This document shows, piece by piece, positions 16,159-27,842 of a stretch of 64,000 nucleotides of DNA. Made by a program: the position numbers and the translations under genes. Origin of the DNA: Streptacidiphilus carbonis (lineage in GTDB: Bacteria; Actinomycetota; Actinomycetes; Streptomycetales; Streptomycetaceae); assembly GCF_000787775.1 (NCBI RefSeq), contig NZ_BBPM01000008.1, positions 139,042 through 203,041 of the forward strand, given 5' to 3'. The notes under the pieces are model-generated. The model worked only from the letters and a program-made list of their open reading frames with translations. It was not told where the DNA came from and did no database searches. Every line of letters starts with the position of its first letter. Positions within the stretch are counted from its first letter, which is position 1.

Positions 16159-17307
16159 ATGCGCGTTCTGGTCTTCGGCACCTATGACACGTCCTCGCAC
16201 CCCCGGGTCGGCATCATCGCCGACGGGCTGCGCTCCCACGGCATGGACGTGCAGGAGTGCAACGTCCCGCTGGGCCTGGACACCGCGGGCCGGGTGGCCA
16301 TGCTGGCCCAGCCCTGGCGGGTGCCGCTGCTGCTGCTCCGGCTGGCCTCGCGCTGGTGGCGGCTGGCCCGGACGGCGCGGCGGATGCCGCGGCCGGACGT
16401 GGTGCTGGTCGGCTACCTCGGCCACTTCGACGTGCGGCTGGCCCGGCTGCTGTTCCGGCGCACCCCGATCGTGCTGGACCACCTGATCAGCGCCGGCGAC
16501 ACGGCCCGGGACCGCAGGCTGTCCGGCGGCGGCCTCAAGCAGGTGCTGCTGCAGGCCATCGACTCGGGCGCGCTGAAGGCCGCCACGGTGGTCGTGGTGG
16601 ACACCGAGGAGCACCGGCAGGCGCTGCCCGAGGCCGACCGGGAGCGCGCCCTGGTGGTCCCGGTCGGCGCGCCCGACTACTGGTTCGAGGCGGGCGCCGC
16701 GGCCGCCGCGGCCCGCGACGCGGAGAACGCCCGGAACGCCCGGAACGCCGGAACGGTCGCAGACGCCGCCCCCGCCCCGCTGAGCGCGGTCTTCTACGGC
16801 CTGTTCACCCCGCTGCAGGGCGCCGCGGTCATCACCGCGGCCCTGGCCGACCTGGACGGCGTGCCGGTCGAGCTGACGATGATCGGGCACGGCCAGGACT
16901 CCGAGGCGGCCCGCGGCGCCGCACCGGCCGACGCCTCTGTCCGCTGGCTGGACTGGGTGCCAGCCGCCGAACTGCCCGCCGTGGTGGCCGCCCACGACGT
17001 CTGCCTGGGCATCTTCGGCACCGGCCCCAAGGCGCTGCGGGTGGTCCCCAACAAGGTCTTCCAGGGTGCCGCGGCCGGCTGCGCGCTGATCACCTCCGAC
17101 ACCGAGCCGCAGCGGCGCGAGCTGGGCGCCGCTGCGCTGCTGGTGCCGCCGGGCGACCCGGAGGCGCTGGCCGCGGCGCTGCGCGGGCTCGCCGAGGACC
17201 GGGCGGAGCTGGACCGGATGAAGCAGGCGGCCCGCTCCGCGGCCGAGGACCGCTTCGGCCCGGCGGAAGTGGTCCAGCCCTTGGTGGACCTGCTCACCAA
17301 GGGCTGA
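16159..17307 (+). CDS. Glycosyltransferase family 4 protein
   Basis: A 382-aa GT-B-fold retaining glycosyltransferase. The N-terminal domain starts MRVLVFGTYDTSSHPR and contains a donor-independent acceptor region; the C-terminal domain has the GT4 pattern VCLGIFGTGPKALRVVPNKVFQGAAAG, NKVFQ being the usual nucleotide-sugar contact segment, and ends in LVPPGDPEALAAAL. An Ala/Asn/Arg repeat (ENARNARNAG, near 190-200) sits in the interdomain loop and is encoded by a short DNA duplication at 16722-16750. Probably adds a sugar to a lipid carrier or glycan in the surface locus. Convergent with the GT2 gene, 33 bp apart. Confidence 0.88.
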   Translation: MRVLVFGTYDTSSHPRVGIIADGLRSHGMDVQECNVPLGLDTAGRVAMLAQPWRVPLLLLRLASRWWRLARTARRMPRPDVVLVGYLGHFDVRLARLLFRRTPIVLDHLISAGDTARDRRLSGGGLKQVLLQAIDSGALKAATVVVVDTEEHRQALPEADRERALVVPVGAPDYWFEAGAAAAAARDAENARNARNAGTVADAAPAPLSAVFYGLFTPLQGAAVITAALADLDGVPVELTMIGHGQDSEAARGAAPADASVRWLDWVPAAELPAVVAAHDVCLGIFGTGPKALRVVPNKVFQGAAAGCALITSDTEPQRRELGAAALLVPPGDPEALAAALRGLAEDRAELDRMKQAARSAAEDRFGPAEVVQPLVDLLTKG

Positions 17308-17340
17308 ACCAGCGGGCTGAACGCGAGAGCTGAACCCCGG

Positions 17341-18324
17341 TCAGTCCTGCCTGGACCGCACGATCAGGTCGGCCAGCAGCGCCAGCGAGGCGATCAGCAG
17401 GCCGGTGATGAAGATCAGCACCGTGTTGACGGCGAACCGCACCGGGTGCTCGACCATGTCGTACACCCCCTTGGCGAGGCCGATGCCGATCAGCCACAGG
17501 GCGAGCGGCATCAGCACCTTGAGCGGGTTGAAGTACATCACCATGCGCAGGACTTGGAGGATGTACCGGTAGGCGTCCTTGACGAACCTGAACTTGGACT
17601 TGCCCGCCCTTTTGGCGTAGTCGATCGGCAGGTAGCTGATGTCGTGCTGATTCGAAAGGAATGCCAGGGTGATCGTTGTGACGCAGGAGAAACCGGGCGG
17701 CAGCAGTCGAAGATACGGAAGCGCAATCTCCCGTCGCATTGCTCGCAACCCGGAGTTAAGGTCCGGGATACGTTGGCCGGCCAGTTTTTCGGCGATCTTC
17801 CTGACAACCCATTTGGCGGGTACGCGGAGAATCTTGTGCGAGCCCTCCTCGGAGGTGCGGGCGCCGACGACCTGGTCGATACTGCCGTCCTCGTCGAGCA
17901 TCCGGACCAGCTCCGGGATGCGCTCGTTGGGGTAGGTCATGTCCGCGTCGGTCCAGACCACGATCTCGCCCCGGGCCATCTGCGAGCCGATCCGGCGCAC
18001 GGTCCCGGCCCCGCCGTTGCGGCGGAACGCGATCGCCCGCACGTTCGGAAACTCCAGCTCTGCCTGCTGGATCACCTTGAGGGTGCCGTCCGTGGAGCAG
18101 TCGTCGACGGCCAGCAGCTCGTAGGTGTAGCCCGACTCGTCCATCGCCTGGCTGATCCGCGTCAGCTCCAGCAGGAGGTGGGGTTCCTCGTTGTAGCAGG
18201 GCAGGACGATAGAGACGTGCGGCCGGTCGGAGGCGTCCGCCTGGTCGGCGTGGTCGGCCTCGGCGGCCTTGACGGCCTCCGGCTCGGCCTCCTCGAAGGA
18301 GCGGCCGGGATCGGTGAGCATCAC
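17341..18324 (-). CDS. Glycosyltransferase family 2, polyprenyl-phosphate sugar transferase type
   Basis: A 327-aa DPM1/GtrB-like enzyme, transferring a sugar from a nucleotide donor to polyprenyl phosphate on the inner membrane face. VSIVLPCYNEE opens the GT-A domain, AVDDCSTDGT and the metal-binding TDADMT (DxD) follow, and the C-terminus has two membrane helices (MPLALWLIGIGLAKGVY and AVNTVLIFITGLLIASL). The product would feed a GT-C enzyme such as the neighbouring YfhO-type protein. GTG at 18324 has GAGAGGAA about 8 nt upstream; ATG at 18321 is an alternative. The middle (about 17640-17830) uses many A/T-ending codons unlike both ends, suggesting an imported segment. Confidence 0.88.
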   Translation of the reverse strand: MMLTDPGRSFEEAEPEAVKAAEADHADQADASDRPHVSIVLPCYNEEPHLLLELTRISQAMDESGYTYELLAVDDCSTDGTLKVIQQAELEFPNVRAIAFRRNGGAGTVRRIGSQMARGEIVVWTDADMTYPNERIPELVRMLDEDGSIDQVVGARTSEEGSHKILRVPAKWVVRKIAEKLAGQRIPDLNSGLRAMRREIALPYLRLLPPGFSCVTTITLAFLSNQHDISYLPIDYAKRAGKSKFRFVKDAYRYILQVLRMVMYFNPLKVLMPLALWLIGIGLAKGVYDMVEHPVRFAVNTVLIFITGLLIASLALLADLIVRSRQD

Positions 18325-18610
18325 GCTGGGTATTCCTCTCGGGGGCCCCCGGCCCGAATACGCTCGGAGGCGAAGATTAAGGAGTGCCATGCATCCCCCC
18401 GGACAGCAGCCCATACGCTATCCAGCGGCGGTGGGGTTTGGCTATCCTCTCATTTTTCCGTGGTGATCGACTTCACGGCCATTCCTGTGAATCAATTGTG
18501 GGGACCCCTCACGGGACTCCGGCAGACGTCTCCCCTAAGCTCACCCCTATCCTCTGGAAGCCAGTGCCGCCGGCACCCTCCCGACCGCGACGTACCTGCC
18601 TGGGACAACG
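18325..18610. other. AT-richer divergent intergenic region
   Basis: 286 bp between the GT2 and YfhO-type genes, noticeably lower in GC (for example CTCATTTTTCCG near 18448-18460 and GAATCAATTG near 18489) than the rest of the window. It presumably carries both divergent promoters. I see no gene or clear hairpin in it. Confidence 0.5.
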
Positions 18611-21418
18611 ATGCTTCGACGCCGTAATCCGCCACGCCCGCTGAGCGTGCTGGCAGTGCTCGCCGCTGTGCTCTTCGCCCTCTGGGGCATCGGGGGTCAG
18701 CTGGCCGGCAACTCGACGCTGACCGCGACCGACGAGATGGTCGCCTCCAGTCCCTGGTCCGACGCCGGGCTCACCGGGCCGCCCACGCACAACTGGCTGC
18801 TGGACGACACCTACACCTCCGAGCTGCCCTCGACCATCCTGTTCAAGCAGGAGCTGGCCAACGGCGAGGGCACCGGCTGGAACCCCTACGAGGCCGGTGG
18901 CACCAACCTCGGCAATGTCCCCAACCAGGCCCTGCTGTCGCCGCTGACCATCCCGTACTACCTGCTGCCGACCTGGATCGCCCCCGCCTACGGGCGGCTG
19001 TTGGAGATCGTCTGCGCCGTCGCGGGAAGTTTCCTGTTCCTGCGCAGGCTCCGGGTCTCCCCCGCCGCCGCGGTCACCGGCGGCCTGGTGTTCGCCGGCA
19101 GCGCCTTCATGGTGTCCTGGGTGGGCTTCCCGCAGACCAGGGTGGCGGCCTTCATCCCGGTGCTCTTCTGGACCCTGGAACGGCTGATCCAGGAGCGCAG
19201 GGTGCGCGATGCGGCCCTGGTCGCGGTGCCCGTCGCCTCACTGCTGCTGGGCGGCTTCCCCTCGGTGACGTCCTACGCGCTGCTGACCGCCGGCGTGTAC
19301 ACCCTGGTCCGGCTGCTCGCCGAGTACAGGTCCACGCCGCGGCGGCTGCTCCTCACCGCGCTCGGCGCGCTGGGCGGGACGGCGGCCGGCGCCGGCCTGG
19401 CGATGTTCCAGATGGTGGGCTTCCTCTACTTCTACCCGACCTGGCTGGTCGAGGGGCGTGAGCAGACGCCGCAGATGCACCTGGCCGCCGTCAACCTGCT
19501 GGAGTCGTTCAGCCCCTGGGTCTTCGGCACCGCCAACGCCACCCAGCTGCCGATGTTCATCCTGCAGCCCAACCTCGTCGAGGCCATGTCGTACATCAGC
19601 GCCGCCGCGGTGGTGCTGGTCCTCGTCGCCTTCGCCATGCCGCGCCGGGGCCGGGCGCTGCTGCCGCGCGGCACCTGGGCGCTGCTGTTCGCGCTGTCCG
19701 CGGGCTGGGGCGTGCTGATCTACGTCGGCGGCGCGCCGCTGGAGCTGGTGCAGCGGATGCCGGTGGCGCGTGCCCTGTTCGCCGCCAACTTCATCGGCCG
19801 GGCCCGCAGCGTCCTCGACTTCCTGCTCGCCGTCCTCGCCGCGGTCGGCTTCGACCTGCTGCTGCGCCGCCGGTCCGAGCTGCCCCGGCTGACCGGCCGG
19901 GCGGCGCTGCTCCGGCACTGGCCCTACGTGCTGGGCGCGGGCCTGCTGGCGGCGGGTGCCGTCCTGGTGGTCCTCGGCCACCATGACGTGGCGGCCACCG
20001 GGGACAAGGTGTCCAAGGACGCCTTCACGCACCATCTGCTGATCGGCGCGCTGATGCTGGTGGCCGCCGGCGCCTGCGCCCTGGTGCTGCGGCTGGTACG
20101 GCGGCCCGACCCGCTGTCAGGCGGCAGGCCGCCGCTGCGCGTCCTGCGCTTCGCCGCCGCGGCCGCGCTTCCGCTGCTGGTGGCCGCCCAGGGCGGGGCC
20201 TACATGTCGGCGTACTACGCCAAGTCCAGCACCAAGGCCTTCTACCCGGAGACCGACACCCACCAGTACCTGGCTGCCAACCTGGGCGGCCAGCGGTTCG
20301 CCAGTTCGATGACAGGCATGGTGTTCGGCACCAACGCCGCCTACGACCTGCGCTCGGTCAACGGCCACACCTTCATCAACGCCGCCTTCGCCCCGCTGGT
20401 CCAGCAGATCCCCGACGACCCGATCTTCTTCGAGACCTACATCGACTTCCAGGGCACCCACGACCAGGCGGTCAGCCCGGTGCTGGACCTGCTGGGCACC
20501 AAGTACTTCGTGACCGCCCCGAGCGACCCCGTGCTCGGCAACGAGGTGGACGTCGCCACCGACGGGACCACGACCACGCTCCAGCCCGGCACCACGGTCA
20601 CCGTCCCGGTCCCCGGGACCGGTCCGCTGCGCGGCGTCGGCGTGTGGCCGACCGACGTGCCGGTGGTCGACAAGGACTCCACCCTCGAAGTAGTGATCAA
20701 GGACGCCTCCGGCAGGACGGTCTCCAGCAGCAGCCGGCTCATCAACACCATGACCCAGAACATCCTGTTCAGCGTCCCGGTCGCCGCGGACACCGTGGCC
20801 GCCGGCACCGTCCTGACCGCCAGCCTCACCGTGCACGGGTCGACCCCGCTCACCGTCGGCGCCGACCGGGGCGCACTCGCCCTCTCCACCATCCGGAGCG
20901 AGGACGACGGACTGCGGCTGGTCCGCGTCCAGGACTCCGCGATCTACCTGCGGCTGAACGCCCAGCCGCGGATCCGCTGGGCGTCCACCGCCACGGTCGT
21001 CCCGGACCAGGAGACGCGACTGGCGCTGCTCTCCTCGGGCACCGTCGGCGCGGACCAGGTCGTGCTCGACTCCCCCGGTCCGGCCGCCTCCGGGCAGCCC
21101 GCGAGCGTGGACGTCACCCACGACGGCACCGACACGGTCACCACCGAGGTCGACGCCAAGGGCGCCGGCTACCTCGTGGTCGCCGACGCCGACCAGTCCG
21201 GCTGGGTCGCGACGGTGGACGGCAGGTCCGCCGCCCTGCTCCCGGCCGACCAGGGCCTGGTGACGGTGGCCGTGCCGGCCGGGAAGCACACCGTCACCGT
21301 GCGCCTGGCGCCGCCGCACGCCACCCTCGGCAACGCCGTCAGCATCGCCACCGCCGTCCTGCTGCTGCTGGCCGTGGGCGCCGAGGCCTGGTGGCTGCGC
21401 CGCCGCCGGAACGCCTGA
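18611..21418 (+). CDS. YfhO-family polytopic membrane protein (GT-C type)
   Basis: 935 aa with about a dozen membrane helices in the first 540 residues, then a large extracytoplasmic part and a final helix (AVSIATAVLLLLAVGAEAWW) with a basic tail. The N-terminus has an acidic loop after helix 1 (TATDEM), and NPYEAGGTNLGNVPN is typical of YfhO proteins, which in Gram-positives are GT-C-like enzymes decorating teichoic acid or surface polymers from lipid-linked sugars. The C-terminal region (LVVADADQSGWVATVDG... VPAGKHTVTVRLAP) is the characteristic YfhO end. ATG at 18611 with GGGA upstream. Together with the GT2 (lipid-sugar maker) and flippase-like gene this forms a plausible external glycosylation pathway. 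Confidence 0.88.
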   Translation: MLRRRNPPRPLSVLAVLAAVLFALWGIGGQLAGNSTLTATDEMVASSPWSDAGLTGPPTHNWLLDDTYTSELPSTILFKQELANGEGTGWNPYEAGGTNLGNVPNQALLSPLTIPYYLLPTWIAPAYGRLLEIVCAVAGSFLFLRRLRVSPAAAVTGGLVFAGSAFMVSWVGFPQTRVAAFIPVLFWTLERLIQERRVRDAALVAVPVASLLLGGFPSVTSYALLTAGVYTLVRLLAEYRSTPRRLLLTALGALGGTAAGAGLAMFQMVGFLYFYPTWLVEGREQTPQMHLAAVNLLESFSPWVFGTANATQLPMFILQPNLVEAMSYISAAAVVLVLVAFAMPRRGRALLPRGTWALLFALSAGWGVLIYVGGAPLELVQRMPVARALFAANFIGRARSVLDFLLAVLAAVGFDLLLRRRSELPRLTGRAALLRHWPYVLGAGLLAAGAVLVVLGHHDVAATGDKVSKDAFTHHLLIGALMLVAAGACALVLRLVRRPDPLSGGRPPLRVLRFAAAAALPLLVAAQGGAYMSAYYAKSSTKAFYPETDTHQYLAANLGGQRFASSMTGMVFGTNAAYDLRSVNGHTFINAAFAPLVQQIPDDPIFFETYIDFQGTHDQAVSPVLDLLGTKYFVTAPSDPVLGNEVDVATDGTTTTLQPGTTVTVPVPGTGPLRGVGVWPTDVPVVDKDSTLEVVIKDASGRTVSSSSRLINTMTQNILFSVPVAADTVAAGTVLTASLTVHGSTPLTVGADRGALALSTIRSEDDGLRLVRVQDSAIYLRLNAQPRIRWASTATVVPDQETRLALLSSGTVGADQVVLDSPGPAASGQPASVDVTHDGTDTVTTEVDAKGAGYLVVADADQSGWVATVDGRSAALLPADQGLVTVAVPAGKHTVTVRLAPPHATLGNAVSIATAVLLLLAVGAEAWWLRRRRNA

Positions 21419-21526
21419 GGCCGCCGCCGGGCCGCCGGGGGCGGGGTGAGCTGCCCGAACTGCTGACGGGGGACGCGGACCTGTCGTACCGTCGGATCTC
21501 CAGCTCACGCCGCCCCCGGGGGATCC

Positions 21527-21859
21527 GTGTCCGACTTCAGCGAGATCGAACTCGCCACCGCAGTCCGCGCCATCCGTGAACAACTGGTCCAGGCCGCCCG
21601 GGACGGGGCCGACTCCCCGATCCGCTTCGAGGTAGGACCGGTGCAGATGGACTTCGCGGTGGAGCTGCGCCGGGAGGCCGGTGCCAGCGGCGGGGTGAAG
21701 GCCTGGGTGCTCAGCGCCGGGGCCGAGGCCAAGGCCTCCCGGGGCAGCACCCACCGGGTGTCCTTCACCCTCACGCCCAAGGACGCGACCACGGGCGGGC
21801 CGGTCGAGGTCGGCGAACCGCGGCCCGGCGGCACCTCGCGGTTCGGCGCCGGCGGCTGA
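21527..21859 (+). CDS. Trypco2-domain protein (trypsin co-occurring domain)
   Basis: 110 aa. The whole chain matches the trypco2 pattern: FSEIELATAVRAIREQL helix, FEVGPVQMDFAVEL strand pair, GGVKAWVLSAG, then the terminal THRVSFTLTPK. This small alpha/beta domain is known mainly for co-occurring with trypsin-like peptidases in bacterial conflict loci, where it is thought to be a partner or regulator. GTG at 21527 lies just after GGGGGATCC. The stop is separated from the trypsin-NACHT start by one base, so the two are translationally coupled and very likely work as one system. Confidence 0.88.
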   Translation: MSDFSEIELATAVRAIREQLVQAARDGADSPIRFEVGPVQMDFAVELRREAGASGGVKAWVLSAGAEAKASRGSTHRVSFTLTPKDATTGGPVEVGEPRPGGTSRFGAGG

Positions 21860-21860
21860 G

Positions 21861-24800
21861 ATGGCGACACACCCGCAGCGGGAGCGGATAGCCGCGGTCC
21901 AGGGTGCGGGCCAGGGCACGGGCTACCTGCTCACGCCCTGGCTGGTGCTGACGGCAGCACACCTCGTCGACGACGAGGCGCCGACCACCGTGGTCGTCCC
22001 CGACGGCACCGGTCCGCAGCGCTGCGCCACCGTGTGGAGCCGCTACGACGAGCAGTGCGACGCGGCCCTGCTGGTGTCCGCGCGGGAGCTGGTCCCGCCG
22101 GACGCCTTCCGGGAGTTCAGCACCCTGGTCTGGGGCCGGGTCGAGGACCTGGCCCCGATCCCCGGGGCGCAGGCCGTCGGCTACCCCCACGTCCAGCGCG
22201 ACGCCCACGGCGAGCTGGACGCGGAGCAGCTGGTGGGCACGCTCAAGCCGGGGTCCGGCCTGCTGCGGCACCGCCAGGTGCTGGACAGCCTGCACGGAGC
22301 GCCCACCGGGCGGGCCGACGGCGGCTCACCCTGGGCCGGCTTCTCCGGGGCGGCCGTCTTCGCCGAGAACCGCCTGGTCGGCGTGGTCCGCGCGGACCCG
22401 GCCCAGTGGCGGCACGGACGCCTGGAGCTCACCCCGGCTGCGGCCGTCCTCGACTCGCCCTCGTTCAAGTCCACCTGCGACCGCAACAACCTGGTCCTGG
22501 CCTGGGCGGACATCCGGCGCCCCGTCGACGACTTCGAGGAACGCCTCCGGGCCTTCGTGGTCAAGCAGTCCAGCACCCTGCACATCATCGGCCTGAGCCG
22601 GGGCGGCGACGACGAGGACTTCTGGCCGCTGGACACCAGCTACCTCAGCCTGGAGCTGCTCGGCTCCCCCGCCGAGGGGCCCGACGACCAGGGACCGCTG
22701 GCCCAGCGGGCCGAGCACGCCCTGGCCGGGCACCGCCGGGTACTGGTCCGCGGCGCGGCCGGCTCCGGCAAGACCACCCTGCTGCAGTGGCTGGCCACCA
22801 GTGCCGCCCGGCGCGAACTGCCGCCCTCGCTGGCCGAGTCGGACGACTGCGTACCGCTGCTGATCCGACTCCGCGCGGTGGCCCGGCGCGATGAGCTCCC
22901 CGGCCCGGAGGAGTTCCTGGCCGCCGTCGCCAAACCGCTCAGCGGCAGCGCCGGCGCGGCCGGCTGGGTCACCGCGCAACTCGCCGCCGGACGCATCCTG
23001 CTGCTGGTGGACGGGGTGGACGAGGTCCCCGAGGCGGACCGGGCCCGGACCCGCCGCTGGCTGCTCGACCTGCTGGACGCCTACCCCGACTGCCGCTACG
23101 TGGTCACCACCCGCCCCGCCGCCGTCCGCGAGGGCTGGCTCACCCAGGCGGGCTTCACCGAGCTGGAACTGCTGCCGATGGGCCGCGACGACGTCTCCGC
23201 CTTCATCGGCAAGTGGCACAGCGCCGCCGGGGACGACCCCCGGCTCCAGGACTGGTGCGAGACGCTGCGCTCCGCCGTGGTCACCAAGCAGGACCTGGGC
23301 CGGCTCGCCGACAGCCCGCTGATGTGCGCGCTGATCTGCGCGCTCAACCGGGACCGCAACGGCTACCTCCCCGAGGGCCGGATGGAGCTCTACGCCGCCG
23401 CCCTGGAGATGCTGCTGGTCCGCCGCGACCGCGAGCGCGGCATCCTGGGCCAGGACGGCTTGCGGCTGACGGTCGATCAGCAGGTGCAGCTGCTGCAGCG
23501 GTTGGCCTACTGGCTGGCCAGGAACGGAGCCGTGGAGATCGAGCGCGGGCTGGCCGTCCGCAAGCTGGAGGAGGTCCTCCCGGCCATGCCGGCCATCACC
23601 GTCGACGCCGAGGCGGTGCTGCACCACCTGCTGGTCCGCAGCGGACTGCTGCAGACGCCGACGGCCGAGAGCGTCTGCTTCGTGCACCGCACCTTCCAGG
23701 ACTACCTGGCCGCCAAGGCCGCGGTCGAGGACGAGGACTTCGGCCTGCTGGTCGGCAACGCCCACGACGACCAGTGGCACGACGTGATCCGGATGGCGGT
23801 CGGCCACGGCCGCCCGCGCGAGCGGGCCAGGCTGCTGCGCGACCTGCTGCGCAAGGCCGACGCCGACGACGACCTCGGGCTCTGCCTGCTCGCGGCCAGC
23901 TGCCTCGAACACGCGACCGAACTCGAACCGGCCGTCCGGCAGGAGGTCACCGAGCGCACCGCCCCGCTCATCCCGCCCCGCGACAGCGAGGCCGCCCGGG
24001 ACCTGGCCACCATCGGTCCGCTGATCCTCGGACTGCTGCCCGGCCCGGAGGGCCTGGACGCCAGGACCGCCTACTCCGTGGCGGTCGCCGCCACCACCGT
24101 CGCCACCAGCCAGGCCATCCCGCTGATCGCCCGGTTCGCCGACCACCCCTCGACCACCGTGCGCGGCCAGCTCACCTTCGCCTGGGGCCGCTTCGACACC
24201 CGGGAGTACGGCGAGCGGGTCATCGCCAAGCTGACCTACCACGACAGCTTCCGATTCGTCGTCAGATCCCGGGAGCAGCTGGAGTTCCTGCTGACCCTGG
24301 GCCATCGGCCGAACATCGAGTGCGCCGGACCGCTGACCATGGACGACCTGGCCCTGCTCCCGCCCGGGCTGGACCACCTGCGGCTGCACGACATCCCCAA
24401 CCCGATCGACGTCGACGCGGTGCTGCGCCGCACCGGGGCCCGCAACTTCTGGCTCAGCGACTGCAGTTCCCCGATCGACCTCGGCCCGATCCCCCGCCAC
24501 CCGGTGGAGGAGCTGTACCTGCACACCAACACCGAGCTGCGGAACGCCGACGCCCTGGCCACCGCCGCAACCGTCCGGGAACTGGGCATCGTCAGCGAGA
24601 CCCCGATCCCCGGCCTGGCCCTGCCGCCCGGTCTGACCCGTCTCCACATCGGCCGCTACGAGACCGGCCCCGGCTTCTGGGAGCAGCTGGGCTCCGTCGC
24701 CGGACTGCGCCACCTGGCCTTCGACGCGTCCCGCACCGGCGAGCACCAACGGGAGCCGCTGCAGGACCTGGGAGGGCTGCGCCGGCTCCGGATCACCCAC

Positions 24801-25103
24801 GAGGACCTCGCCACCCTGCCCCGGCAGCGCCCGCTCCCGCAGACCACCGAACTGGAACTGCTGCTCCCGACCGGCCTCGACCACCTCCCCGAGCTCGCCC
24901 GGGTCTACCCGGGCCTGCGCCGGCTGTCCCTGGTCCAGGAAGGCCCGGAGCCTCCGGACGAGACCGTGCTCAACGGCGAATTCGGCGAGCTGCACGACTG
25001 CCAGGTCGAGATCCAGTGCTACTCGCCCCCGGTACCGCTCTCGATCTTCGGTATCGGCCAGAGCGCCTCCCCCACCGAGGTCCGCCGGTTCACCATCCCC
25101 TGA
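21861..25103 (+). CDS. Trypsin-like peptidase - NACHT NTPase - LRR protein (NLR-like defence sensor)
   Basis: 1080 aa in three parts. Residues 1-about 220 are a trypsin-like serine peptidase with an intact triad: H34 (TAAH), D67 (EQCDAALL), S162 (GFSGAA). Residues about 285-640 form a NACHT-type STAND NTPase: Walker A GAAGSGKTTLL (298-308), Walker B LLLVDGVDEVPE (near 385), VTTRP sensor, and the helical region ending FVHRTFQDYLAAKA. A helical-repeat stretch (about 640-800) leads to leucine-rich-like repeats (about 820-1060; LPPGLDHLRLHDI, VRELGIV, LRHLAF, LRRLRI). By analogy with STAND sensors the LRR would detect a ligand, NACHT would oligomerise, and the peptidase would be the effector. The cytosolic target is unknown. 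Coupled to trypco2; convergent with clpC. Confidence 0.92.
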   Translation: MATHPQRERIAAVQGAGQGTGYLLTPWLVLTAAHLVDDEAPTTVVVPDGTGPQRCATVWSRYDEQCDAALLVSARELVPPDAFREFSTLVWGRVEDLAPIPGAQAVGYPHVQRDAHGELDAEQLVGTLKPGSGLLRHRQVLDSLHGAPTGRADGGSPWAGFSGAAVFAENRLVGVVRADPAQWRHGRLELTPAAAVLDSPSFKSTCDRNNLVLAWADIRRPVDDFEERLRAFVVKQSSTLHIIGLSRGGDDEDFWPLDTSYLSLELLGSPAEGPDDQGPLAQRAEHALAGHRRVLVRGAAGSGKTTLLQWLATSAARRELPPSLAESDDCVPLLIRLRAVARRDELPGPEEFLAAVAKPLSGSAGAAGWVTAQLAAGRILLLVDGVDEVPEADRARTRRWLLDLLDAYPDCRYVVTTRPAAVREGWLTQAGFTELELLPMGRDDVSAFIGKWHSAAGDDPRLQDWCETLRSAVVTKQDLGRLADSPLMCALICALNRDRNGYLPEGRMELYAAALEMLLVRRDRERGILGQDGLRLTVDQQVQLLQRLAYWLARNGAVEIERGLAVRKLEEVLPAMPAITVDAEAVLHHLLVRSGLLQTPTAESVCFVHRTFQDYLAAKAAVEDEDFGLLVGNAHDDQWHDVIRMAVGHGRPRERARLLRDLLRKADADDDLGLCLLAASCLEHATELEPAVRQEVTERTAPLIPPRDSEAARDLATIGPLILGLLPGPEGLDARTAYSVAVAATTVATSQAIPLIARFADHPSTTVRGQLTFAWGRFDTREYGERVIAKLTYHDSFRFVVRSREQLEFLLTLGHRPNIECAGPLTMDDLALLPPGLDHLRLHDIPNPIDVDAVLRRTGARNFWLSDCSSPIDLGPIPRHPVEELYLHTNTELRNADALATAATVRELGIVSETPIPGLALPPGLTRLHIGRYETGPGFWEQLGSVAGLRHLAFDASRTGEHQREPLQDLGGLRRLRITHEDLATLPRQRPLPQTTELELLLPTGLDHLPELARVYPGLRRLSLVQEGPEPPDETVLNGEFGELHDCQVEIQCYSPPVPLSIFGIGQSASPTEVRRFTIP

Positions 25104-25182
25104 GCCCCGAGCCCTGTGCCCTGTGCCCCGAGCCCTGCGCCCAGAGCCCCGGGCCCACCGGCGGCGCCGGCCGACAGCCACA
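25104..25182. repeat. Degenerate GC-rich tandem repeat after the NACHT gene
   Basis: Repeated CCCCGAGCCCTGTGCC-like units directly follow the trypsin-NACHT-LRR stop (about 25104-25150). No gene is present. It fills the space before the clpC terminator. Confidence 0.55.
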
Positions 25183-25224
25183 AGGCAGGGGCCCGGCCCC
25201 CTCTCGGGGAACCGGGCCCTGCCT
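25183..25224 (-). terminator. clpC terminator hairpin
   Basis: AGGCAGGGGCCCGG (25183-25196) pairs with CCGGGCCCTGCCT (25212-25224): a 13-bp stem with one bulge and a 15-nt loop, 15 nt past the clpC stop. No U-tract, as usual in streptomycetes. It could also stop transcription from the convergent NACHT gene. Confidence 0.75.
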
Positions 25225-25238
25225 GCGTTCGGTGCGGA

Positions 25239-27755
<2,517 letters not shown>

Positions 27756-27842
27756 CGTTAATCGCTCCTCAGAGCGGTCGGGCAGTGAGGGGTCGGTCCC
27801 CTCCCTGTCCTTCCGCATGCTAGTCCCGGAGGCCGGAACAGC

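Noticed and set aside
22326..25181. 951-codon minus-strand frame opposite the NACHT gene
   Set aside because: Translation is Gly/Gln/Val-rich without motifs. The plus frame has a full protease triad and Walker motifs.
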